Part shown: piece after piece, positions 34,901 through 43,797 of the stretch
How positions within the stretch are numbered: the first letter of the stretch is position 1
Layout: each line of letters begins with the position of its first letter
Source: Sabellastarte sp. h YS-2021
Taxonomy: Eukaryota; Annelida; Polychaeta; Sabellida; Sabellidae
Length of the DNA stretch: 64,000 bases
Assembly (NCBI GenBank): GCA_964017235.1
Contig: OZ024934.1
Coordinates: forward strand, 82,736,706-82,800,705
Reading direction: 5' to 3'
Made by a program: the position numbers and the translations under genes
The notes under the pieces: model-generated
Database searches by the model: none
The model's input: the letters and a program-made list of their open reading frames with translations, nothing else
What the model was told of the DNA's origin: nothing

Positions 34901-36305
34901 ATTTGAGAAAAATTGGCTATCTGCAATACTTTTAGAGATAATTCGCATTTACTCATTTTGAGTAGGTGAGTAATTAGCTATGGGTCTGAAACTTCACCAA
35001 GTGAAAGCTCTCCCAAAAGTAGGCGAATGATTAATTTGACAAAAATTGGCTATCTGCAATACTTTTAGAGATAATTCGCATTTACTCATTTTGAGTAGGT
35101 GAGTAATTAGCTATGGGTCTGAAACTTCACCAAGTGAAAGCTCTCCCAAAAGTAGGTGAATGAGTTATTTGAGAAAAATTGGCTGTCTGCAATACTTTTA
35201 GAGATAATTCGGATTTACTCATTTTGAGTAGGTGAGTAATTAGCTATGGGTGTGAAACTTCACCAAGTGAAAGCTCTCCCAAAAGTAGGTGAATGAGTTA
35301 TTTGAGAAAAATTGGCTATCTGCAATACTTTTAGAGATAATTCGCATTTACTCATTTTGAGTAGGTGAGTAATTAGCTATGGGTGTGAAACTTCACCAAG
35401 TGAAAGCTCTCCCAAAAGTAGGTGAATGAGTTATTTGAGAAAAATTGGCTATCTGCAATACTTTTAGAGATAATTCGCATTTACTCATTTTGAGTAGGTG
35501 AGTAATTAGCTATGGGTGTGAAACTTCACCAAGTGAAAGCTCTCCCAAAAGTAGGTGAATGAGTTATTTGAGAAAAATTGGCTATCTGCAATACTTTTAG
35601 AGATAATTCGCATTTACTCATTTTGAGTAGGTGAGTAATTAGCTATGGGTCTGAAACTTCACCATGTGAAAGCTCTCCCACAAGTAGATGAATGAGTTAT
35701 TTGATAAAAATTGGGTATCCGCAATACTTTTACAGATAATTAGCATTTACTCATTTTGAGTAGGTAAATAATTAGCTATGGGTCTGAAACTTCACCATGT
35801 GAAAAAGCTCTCCCAAAAGTAGGTGAATGAGTTATTTGAGAAAAATTGGCTATCTGCAATACTTTTAGAGATAATTCGCATTTACTCATTTTCAGTAGGT
35901 GAGTAATTAGCTATGGGTCTGAAACTTCACAGAGTGAAAGCTCTCCCAAAAGTAGGTGAATGAGTTATTTGAGAAAAATTGGCTATCTGCAATACTTTTA
36001 GAGATAATTCGCATTTACTCATTTTGAGTAGGTGAGTAATTAGCTATGGGTCTGAAACTTCACCAAGTGAAAGCTCTCCCAAAAGTAGGCGAATGATTAA
36101 TTTGACAAAAATTGGCTATCTGCAATACTTTTAGAGATAATTCGCATTTACTCATTTTGAGTAGGTGAGTAATTAGCTATGGGTCTGAAACTTCACCAAG
36201 TGAAAGCTCTCCCAAAAGTAGGTGAATGAGTTATTTGAGAAAAATTGGCTGTCTGCAATACTTTTAGAGATAATTCGCATTTACTCATTTTGAGTAGGTG
36301 AGTAA
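31950..36305 (+). repeat. 133-bp satellite array, about 33 copies
   Basis: The unit has GTGAAAGCTCTCCCAAAAGT, AGGTGAATGAGTTATTTGAG, AAAAATTGGCTATCTGCAAT, ACTTTTAGAGATAATTCGCA and TTTACTCATTTTGAGTAGGT. Spacings between GTGAAAGCTC sites are 132-133 bp. Variant units (CACAAGTAGATGAATG and CTGTCTGCAATA types) recur at about 1,060 bp (34,605 and 35,665), so eight-unit blocks were duplicated. ACTCA-TTT-TGAGT can form a small hairpin in each unit. It is non-coding. Confidence 0.9.
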
Positions 36306-37300
36306 AATGGCCGCCATTTTTGGCAAGACAAAATTTTTTTGAAAATTGGCATGGCTACTCTGCAGATATACCCTGTGGATCAAAAATTTCGTCGAAATCG
36401 CTCTATCTTGCAGGGTTTTCGAGATATAAGCATTTTTGTGTTTTGCAATTTTTGCGAAAAATTCGAAAATTCAAAATGGCCGCCATTTTTGGCAAGACAA
36501 AAATTTTTTCAAAATTGGGATAACTACTCTGCAGAGATACCCTGTGGGTCAAAAATTTCGTCGAAATCGCTCTATCTAGCACGGTTTTCGAGATATAAGC
36601 ATTTTTGTGTTTTGCAATTTTTACGAAAATTTCGAAAATTCAAAATGGCCGCCATTTTTGGCGAGACAAAAATTTTTTGAAAATTGGGAAAAGTACTCTG
36701 CAGAGATACCCTGTGGGTCAAAAATTTTGTCGAAATTGCTCTATCTAGCACGGTTTTTGAGATATAAGCATTTTTGTGTTTTGCAATTTTTGCGAAAATT
36801 TCGAAAATTCAAAATGGCCGCCATTTTGGACGAGATAAAATTTTTTTGAAAATTGGGAAAACTACTCCGCAGAGATACCCTGTGGGTCAAAAATTTCATC
36901 GAAATCGCTCTATCTAGCACGGTTTTCGAGATATAAGCATTTTTGTGTTCTGCAATTTTTACGAAAATTTCGAAAATTCAAAATGGCCGCCATTTTTGGC
37001 GAGACAAAAATTTTTTGAAAATTGGGAAAAGTACTCCGCAGAGATACCCTGCGGGTCAAAAATTTTGTCGAAATTGCTCTATCTAGCACGGTTTTTGAGA
37101 TATAAGCATTTTTGTGTTTTGCAATTTTTGCGAAAATTTCGAAAATTCAAAATGGCCGCCATTTTGGACGAGAGAAAAATTTTTTGAAAATTGGGAAAAC
37201 TACTCCGCAGAGATACCCTGCGGGTCAAAAATTTCGTCGAAATCGCTCTATCTAGCACGGTTTTCGAGATATAAGCATTTTTGTGTTTTCCTTATTTGGA
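36303..37300 (+). repeat. 169-bp monomer array (inner element)
   Basis: About six close monomers run directly on from the 133-bp satellite, with repeated GGGTCAAAAATTTCGTCGAA and AAAATGGCCGCCATTTT. Pairs of units 338 bp apart are nearly identical. Open stretches of 60-113 codons here are repeat artefacts, because AT-rich in-frame monomers lack stops. Confidence 0.85.
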
Positions 37301-37896
37301 AAATTCGTAATGATTAATTAATCATTAATTACTCGGCCATTTCTTGACCAATCAATGCCAAAATCTAATGATTTCCAGATTTTAATAGAATGAATGTATT
37401 TGCCAAGTTTCAGGTGAATTGATAAAATTGCTTTCAAGTTATCATCCGGACAAGCTTCCCCATCGAAAAAAGACATTTTTGGTCATGTGACCTCTCTGAT
37501 TGGTTGAAATGTCACTGCAGCATATTCAAAAAAATTCCCCAAGGCTACTGCCTAAACCTGCCAAATTTGAAAAGAATCCGCCTAACGGTTACAGAGTTAT
37601 AAGGAAAACAAAATGCGGAGCCGGCGGAGCCGGCGGAGCCTGAAGCTCTCCCATACACAAACAAGCGTCCCTTGCGGGACGCTTAAATATTGGGAACAAA
37701 CAAGAAATCTGAAGAAATTATGTGCGCTTATTTCATATTTTGTGCATTTGGACACTTTTATTGTGATGTCGTGAAGAAGAAACGTCCATGTTTGATTGGG
37801 GTGTACTAAAACGCGGCGTCCCGGAATCGGTACGGTTTTGCATTGGCGACCTCCCGATGTACACATTTTTGGTACCGACCCATCCCTAGTTAAAAC

Positions 37897-39080
37897 CTTG
37901 TCGAAATTGCTCTATCTAGCATGGTTTTCGAGATATAAGCATTTTTGTGTTTTGCAATTCTTGCGAAAAATTCAAAATGGCCGCCATTTTGGCGTGGCAA
38001 AGATTTTTTTTAAAAATTGGGATGACTACTCTGCAGAGATCCCTGTGGATCAAAAATTTCAACGAAATAGCTCTATCTAGCATGATTTTCCAGATATAAG
38101 CATTTTTGTGTTTTGCAATTTTTGCAAAAAAATGCAAAATTCAAAATGGCCGCCATATTTGACAAGACAATTTTTTTTTGAAAATTGGCATGGCAACTCT
38201 GCAGAGATACCCTGTGGGTCAAAAAATATTGTCAAAATCGCTCTATCTATCTAGCACGGTTTTCGAGATGTAAACATTTTTGTATTTTGCAATTTTTGCA
38301 AAACATTCAAAATGGCCGTCATTTTTGGCGAGACAAAAATTTTTTGAATATTGGGATGAGTACGATGTAGATATATTCTGTGGGTCCAAAATTTCGCCGA
38401 AATGGCTCTATCTAGCACGGTTTTCGAGATTTATGGATTTTTGTGTTTTGCAATTTTTGTGAAAACTTTGAAATTCAAAATGGCTGCCATATTTGGCGAG
38501 ACAAAATCTTTTTGAAAAATGGCAAAAATTCGTCGAAATCGCTCTATCTATCATGGTTTTCGAGATATAAGCATCTTTGTGCTTTGCAAATTTGCAAAAA
38601 ATTCAAAATGGCCGCCATTTTGGCGTGACAAATTTTTTTTGAAAATTGGGATGGCTACTCTGAAGAGATACCCCGTGGATCAAAGATTTTGTCGAAATCG
38701 CTCTATCTAGCATGGTTTTCGAGATATAAGCATTTTTGTGTTTTGCAATTTTTGCATTAAATTCGAAAATTCAAAATGTCTGCCATATTTGGCGAGATAA
38801 AATTTTTTTGAAAATTGGCATGGCTACTCTGCAAAGATACCCTGTGGGTTAAAACTTTGTCGAAATTGCTCTATCTAGCACAGTTCTCAAGATATAAGCA
38901 TTTTTTGTTTTGCAATTTTTGCGAAAAATTCGAAAATTCAAAGTGGCCGCCATTTTTGGAGAGACAAAATTTTTTTGGAAAATTGGCATGGCTACTAAGC
39001 AGAGCTACCCTGTGGGTTAAAAATTTTGTCGAAATCGCTCTATCTGGCATGGTTTACGAAATATAAGCAATTTTGTGTTT
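37897..39080 (+). repeat. 169-bp monomer array (right part of the outer element)
   Basis: About seven diverged monomers of the same type continue the outer element after the nested insertion. Then a common tail (39,080-39,420) matches 37,290-37,660 of the inner element, including ATCATTAATTACTCGGCCAT and TTTTTGGTCATGTGACCTCT. Confidence 0.8.
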
Positions 39081-39451
39081 TTCTTATTTGGAAAATTCGT
39101 AATGATCAATTAATCATTAATTACTCGGCCATTTCTTAACCAATCAATGCCAAAATCTAATGATTTCCAGATTTTAATAGAATGAATGAATTTCAAAAAA
39201 TCCCTTTCAAGTTATCATCCAGACAAATTTACCCATCGAAAAAAACACATTTTTGGTCATGTGACCTCTCTGATTGGTCGAAATGTCCTTGCAGCATATT
39301 CTAAAAAATTCCTCAGGGGTACTGCATACACCTGCCAAGTTTGAAAAGAATCCGCCGAACGGTCACAGAGTTATAAGGAAAACCAAATGCGGAGCTCACG
39401 GAGCCTGATTTCCTCCTATACTCAAACAAGTGTCCCTTGTGGGACGCTTAA

Positions 39452-39974
39452 TTATGATGCTATGAAATTTATTAATAGCAGTGCAGCTGTCAATGGAAAC
39501 AGCACAGTTGTAGTAATCCATATTTATTTGTGACGAGGAATATCTCTCAAATATGGCAGGTGAACACACTTTGGCAGGGCCAAGATTGAAATTCACACCA
39601 TGATTTAGCATACAAACACTCTCATGGAGATGGACCCAGGGTCGGTTGCAAAAGTCATAGGGTCGTGAGAAATAAAAATGCGCGAAAATTCAGTCGGTTA
39701 TGAAATCCTGACAGGAAGGTACACTTACAGACAGGTGGTAATGGCCATCCAGACAAGACAAGCCCTAAATCCCTAACAGACAAGCTGGATCACAAGCAGA
39801 CAAGCCCTAAAGACAAACAGACAAGCTGGGAGCATGTTCCTGACTCTTCCCAACAGGACTGATTGTTTTTGAGGGTCGGTATCTAGAGTCGGGATCCAGA
39901 ATCGTGATCCATACCACACTATATAACTCCCCCCCCCCTCCCCTGTGATGTACCATTCATTTCACACTTCAAAG
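39452..39974. other. Stretch between the nested elements and the Harbinger transposase
   Basis: A minus-strand open stretch of about 85 codons (39,450-39,700) has an ordinary amino-acid mix, but I recognise no family in it. From 39,700 to 39,840 there are repeated ACAGACAAGC/GACAAGCCCTAAA motifs, possibly part of the Harbinger end. The terminal inverted repeats of the Harbinger element could not be fixed. Confidence 0.3.
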
Positions 39975-41228
39975 ATGACAGGAACACATCAAGAGCAACT
40001 GATGGATCAGTTGAGGGTACTTTTGTTTTTATTGAGTTGAATATATTTTTATATGTTGTGATTTCAACACACAGAAGACAGCCAAACCCAGCACCTGCCC
40101 AGCCAGCATCACCATCAGCCCCACCACCCAGAAGGAGAAGGAAGCCACAGAATCCATGGGTCCTGCCCTGGATACTGCAGAGAGAGGAAAGAGGTTGCTA
40201 CAGAACACTCTTGGACGAGTTAATCACTACTGACATACCAGGCTACAGAAATTTCACCAGGATGGAGCCAGCACTTTTTGATTTGAAGAAAGAATCACCC
40301 CCAGCTCAGGAAGTCAATCACCAACTTCAGGAAGCCACTGGAAGTCGGGTTGACACTGGCAGTTACCTCGAGACACTTATCGACAAGGGAAATTTACACT
40401 TCATTGCAATACCACTGGAGGGTTGGAAGAATGACCATCTGCAAATTTGTCCCCCAAGTCTGCAAAGCACTGATCCTGAAAACTGGAAGAAAATTGAAGA
40501 AAGATTTAGAAACAGATGGAATGTCCCGCATGCAGTCAGTGCATTAGATGGAAAACACATAACTATCACGAAGCCCAAGAAGTCAGGCAGTGAATATTTC
40601 AACTACAAGGGCTACTTCTCTGAGGTACTTTTGGCTTTGGCAGATTACAAGTTCCTGTGGGTCAACGCAGCGGCCAGTGGGTCACCATCTGATGCACAGA
40701 TTTTCAACCACAGTAAACTGAACAGTAGAATTGAAAACAGAACTTTGGGACTACCACCACCTGAACCACTTGGACCTTGGGGGGGGGTCAGATCTACACT
40801 ACTTCCTGCTGGGGGACGATGCCTATGCCCTGATGCCTTGGCTGGTCAAGTCTTACAGCAGACGCCAACTGACCAGAGAAGAGAGAATGGCCAACTACAA
40901 GATATCCAGGGAGAGAAGGGTGGTAGAGAACTCATTTGGTATATTTGCCAAGAGATTCAGCGTGCTGTTGACTACCATGGAGCAGAGGCCAAAAGCTGTG
41001 AGAGACATTGTGTTAACATGTGTGGTACTACATAACATGCTGGGAAGCCATCAGGGGGAGCAGACAGACCACCCACTCCAGCTGATGACATACAACCACC
41101 ACAGGGGGGAACAGAGACATCATGAGAATTTAAGAAACCCATCGAGGGAGGCCAAACATCAATGAGACCTACTGAAAGACTACTTCAATCAGGTGGGGGC
41201 ACTGGCTGGGCAGGAGGACAGAGTTTAA
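39975..41228 (+). pseudogene. Harbinger (HARBI1-like) transposase, frameshifted
   Basis: Recognised parts, in order: PWVLPWILQREERGCYRTLL (about 40,160), IPGYRNFTRMEPALFDL, the helix-turn-helix TSLQYHWRVGRMTICKFVPQ (about 40,400), WNVPHAVSALDGKHITI (first Asp, about 40,530), LLGDDAYALMPWLVK (second Asp, about 40,810) and ANYKISRERRVVENSFGIFA (Glu, about 40,900). The C-terminus is DLLKDYFNQVGALAGQEDRV, ending at TAA 41,226-41,228. The DDE triad is present. The frame changes near 40,290, 40,450 and 40,780 (a G run), and TGA at about 41,163 interrupts the last segment. The N-terminus from ATG 39,975 is uncertain: the hydrophobic stretch after LMDQLR is either coding, as in copy 2, or a short intron. 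Confidence 0.85.
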
Positions 41229-41262
41229 GAAGACTGAGGGGGAGAACATGCTGTCATCTATC

Positions 41263-41278
41263 AGTCCTTTTCAGGACT
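41263..41278 (+). promoter_or_regulatory. Histone-like 3' stem-loop after Harbinger transposase 1
   Basis: AGTCCT-TTTC-AGGACT is a 6-bp stem with a UUUC tetraloop, starting 34 nt after the transposase stop. ACC follows the stem and CAAGAA lies 12 nt on (41,291-41,296). The size, loop, closing U-A pair, ACC flank and a CAAGAA purine element are those of replication-dependent histone mRNA 3' ends; only the outermost G-C pair is A-U here. The same 20-nt core, ATCAGTCCTTTTCAGGACTA, follows Harbinger transposase 2. Confidence 0.6.
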
Positions 41279-41629
41279 ACCAAAATAATCCAAGAACTTT
41301 TATTTAGCAAAGTGTTGCCTCAAAAAAATAACCCCCATCATCCAACAATTTAATGCAAATTCTATTTCGACAACAATATTCCCTATCACAAACACAAATC
41401 CCTCCCAAACTCTGTTCACAAAATTAAATATCATCTCATACAGATTAAAACCCAGGTCTTCAATTTGGAAGCCTCAAAAAGTAACCCCATTTTTGACAAA
41501 ATTATACAGGTTTGCAGTTCAAGTTTAATAATTTTTTTGATTTATTTTTTTCAGTTCATTGCCACTCATATGTTAGAACACTCTGCTGTTCCTCACATTT
41601 GTTTGTCTGTGAGTGTGGATGTGGTATTT

Positions 41630-41870
41630 TATTTCAAGTTGGGTTTTGGGAGGGAGGGACGTGGGTTTGAGTCTGTATCTTGATTTTGGGGGACATGGGT
41701 TTGAGTCTGGACTTTGTTTTTGGGGGGTGGGGAGTGTGTTTCTTTAAAATTGGGTTTTGTTCGGGGGATGGGGTTGGATTTACTTTGATTTCTTAGGGGA
41801 TTTTTTTTATTAAGGGAATTTTTTTTTGTTAATTTTTTTTTCTGTTTTGTGGTGGAAGTTCATCATTATT
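41630..41870 (+). other. G/T-rich, C-poor tract between convergent Harbinger genes
   Basis: The plus strand is dominated by G and T runs (TTTTGGGAGGGAGGG, TTGGGGGGTGGGGAG, TTTTTTTTT) with very little C. Several G-runs could form a G-quadruplex. The tract separates the 3' ends of the transposase and the partner gene. A matching skewed tract (C/A on plus, so G/T on minus) lies downstream of the second transposase at 60,370-60,620. Confidence 0.6.
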
Positions 41871-41976
41871 TGTTTAACATTCACACATTCATTCACACTT
41901 TTGGACGGTGTGCTTTTTTTGTTTTGGGGCATCGATGTGTAGCTTGTAAATTGTTTTTGGAAGATTAGGGTGGCCC

Positions 41977-43352
41977 TTAAAAGGGTCTGGTTGGTGCAAC
42001 TTGTGTGGAGTAATCCACTGACTTGGGCTGACTCTGACTCTGATGGCTGGACTGGCTGGGAGGTCTTGACTGTTCATGATGAGTGGAAAATGGCACTGGT
42101 GACGGTGCTGGTTGAAATTGAGAGAGTGAAAATGGCTGTGGTGTGCCCATCTGTTGATACTGAAGCACACTGAGAATAGCTCCCAAGAGACTGGATAATC
42201 CAGAAGTGTTGTGATGACTTTCCTCCTGTTGTGAAGGTGCAACTGAAGGTGGGTTGAAAATCATCTGTCTGGAAGTCCCAGGCTGTTGGTCATACACAAC
42301 TATGTAAGAGGTTGGCTGTGCTGATGCTGATGAAGGCCTTGATGGTTGCTGTATTTTGGCAATCACTGTAACAGGCTGTCCTGTGGTTGTCTGTTGAGGC
42401 TGCACAATTGAAATGGAGACTGGTTGAGTTTCTGGTGTGGTGAGTATGTATTCACGTCCTGCTGTGGAGTGTGATGCTTCTGGAAATTGATATGGGGTGA
42501 CCTCTTGACTTGTGGTGACCTGTCTCTTGCGTTCTTCGGCCTTGTACTGTATTTCACTGAGAAGCTTCACTGTCTCATTCCTGAAGTTTAAAAAGTCCCT
42601 TTCTTCCAGGTATTCAGTCTCAGAGTGGAGATAGCTACAGAATGACTGTCTAGGACTTGGAGTCGGGTCCTGACGTGCACCCAAAAATGTGGAAATCATC
42701 GACCTCATCTGCTGGTACTGATATAAGACTGGATATGCAGAAGTGGTGGTAGTCGCGACTGGAGGCTGTCGTCGCTTGGGACTGGTGCTCGAAGGCTGAT
42801 GAGTAACATCTGATGCAATGCTTATTTCCATCTCAGATTCTCTGTCCCTGGATGTATCTGGAACTGAAGCTGATGCTGCGGCTTCAGAGGGCCTCTGGGG
42901 TGACTTGAATGCAGAAGACTTGGAAACTCCCTTCCTTCTGATGTGACCTCGTAGAAAACTGAAACTGTCCTTCAGTCAAGTCTGACGTTCAGTGCTCTTC
43001 TCAGCTGCTTGTCCTGACTTTGTCTGAGTGAGCTTGCCATATCTGGTACGTTGAGTCTCAAGCCACTTCTTCACAGTCTTGATAGGCAAGTTTCGTCTGA
43101 GTGAGCTTGTCATATCTGGTACATTGAGTCTCCAACCACTTCTTCACAGTCTTGACAGGCAAGTTTCTGGTATCTGCTAGCTGCTCCCAAAGTCGTTCTT
43201 TCTTCTGCTTGTCTTTGAAACTGTCGTTGGTCTTGTCATAAGTTCCTCGTGCTATTTAACGAAATCCATGATGGCTTCTTCGCCTGAATCACTCAGGAAA
43301 ATGGACTTCATCTGGCCCTTCTGTCTGGATTGAGTTGATTCTACATCAGTAT
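41977..43352 (-). pseudogene. Harbinger partner protein (MADF/Myb-like), main part
   Basis: On the minus strand the gene reads SRQKGQMKSIFLSDSGEEAI, then a DNA-binding domain with DKQKKERLWEQLADTRNLPV, KTVKKWLETQRTRYGKLTQT and LKDSFSFLRGHIRRKGVSKS. A long Ser/Gln/Thr-rich tail follows, containing a helical EYLEERDFLNFRNETVKLLS (about 42,560-42,620). In Harbinger transposons such a partner helps import the transposase into the nucleus and bind DNA. The copy is broken: about 74 bp of the DNA-binding domain is tandemly duplicated (43,030-43,100 and 43,105-43,170), and there are stops near 42,980 and 43,257. The tail of 284 codons from 42,831 to 41,977 is open. The 5' end is cut off by the LTR element. 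Confidence 0.75.
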
Positions 43353-43654
43353 TGTTGTAACTCACCAGTTACTGTTTGCAGCATCCCACTTCTCTGGACA
43401 CTTGGTGGTACACTGATGATACAAACGTCCTTTATAAATGTCTTTCTCTTTATATGTTTCTTTTCTACACAATTATCTGTCCATTTAATATTCCTCTGTA
43501 ACTACATTGTCTTTGTAATATGGCGGCATTTTAAACTATATCTCTCGATACGGCTATTGGATCTCTCGTTGTCACGACGACCTTCACCTTTTATATTCGC
43601 GCTTGCAAGTGGCTATTCTAACGGCGAGATCGTCTCCGCCCGCGATTCACTACA
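43353..43654 (-). repeat. 3' LTR of the gypsy element
   Basis: 302 bp, the partner of 54,763-55,064. It is preceded in element orientation by the purine run GGAGGAGAG. Confidence 0.95.
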
Positions 43655-43663
43655 CTCTCCTCC
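43655..43663 (-). promoter_or_regulatory. Polypurine tract
   Basis: GGAGGAGAG lies immediately upstream of the 3' LTR in element orientation, the expected plus-strand priming site. Confidence 0.7.
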
Positions 43664-43797
43664 GTCAACGAGAAGCTTGGTGTCATGACAAACACATTGT
43701 CGGCACTTGTCACGCTCATGGCAGTGTCTTCGCCTCCCAGCCCACCTTCTAGGTCATATTCAGCAAGTGGTAGACCGCCTGCTGAATATTTTCCCTC

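Larger units (their letters stand above)
31438..37686 (+). mobile_element. Inner hairpin-ended (Helentron/DINE-like) element inside the hAT MITE
   Basis: It starts CTAGAGGATCGCT, then the hairpin GTTTTTGC-ATA-GCAAAAAC (31,470-31,488), then AAGCGTCCCGAAAAGG. It ends GGAGCCGGCGGAGCC, then the 9-bp-stem hairpin AAGCGTCCC-TTGC-GGGACGCTT (37,663-37,684) and AA. The core holds two 169-bp-type monomers, a 133-bp satellite and six more 169-bp monomers. Compared with the intact hAT copy (CTTAAAATATTG around 27,910), the insertion added no target duplication: CTTAAA lies on the left and ATATTG on the right. That fits rolling-circle elements. The border is ambiguous by up to two A. Confidence 0.8.
31144..37888. 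mobile_element. hAT-like MITE copy 2, split by an inner element
   Basis: The left part is 31,144-31,437 and the right part 37,687-37,888, together 496 bp, matching the 492-bp copy at 27,707-28,198. The ends are TAGGGATGGGTCGGTA and GTACCGACCCATCCCTA. A perfect 8-bp target duplication GTTAAAAC flanks it (31,136-31,143 and 37,889-37,896). It was inserted into a 169-bp monomer of the outer element. Confidence 0.88.
30062..39451 (+). mobile_element. Outer hairpin-ended (Helentron/DINE-like) element, carrying nested insertions
   Basis: The 5' end is CTAGAGGAT, then a hairpin GTTTTTGC-ACA-GCAAAAAC (30,091-30,109), then AAGCATCCCGAAAAGG. The core is tandem 169-bp monomers (30,190-31,135 and 37,897-39,080). 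The 3' end has a GC-rich GGAGCTCACGGAGCC stretch and the hairpin AAGTGTCCC-TTGT-GGGACGCTT (39,428-39,449) followed by AATTA. The 5' AAGC(A/G)TCCC is an inverted match of the 3' hairpin arm GGGACGCTT. A subterminal inverted repeat, a core tandem repeat and a 3' stem-loop are hallmarks of non-autonomous Helentron-type (DINE-1/pearl-like) elements. No Rep/helicase is present, so the family call is by structure. About 6.7 kb of the span is later insertion. Confidence 0.7.

Noticed and set aside
31950-36305. CRISPR-like array
   Set aside because: The repeats are contiguous 133-bp units without unique spacers, in a eukaryotic transposable element.
36320-37317. Overlapping open stretches of 60-113 codons (FCNFCENFENSKWPPFLARQ type)
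   Set aside because: They are translations of the 169-bp monomers; the same peptides recur at every monomer on either strand with no start context or known family.
39396-39700. Minus-strand open stretch of about 85 codons (ESVCMLNHGVNFNLGPAKVC)
   Set aside because: It reads rather like protein, but I found no family or convincing splice signals, and it runs into the hairpin end of a repeat element.
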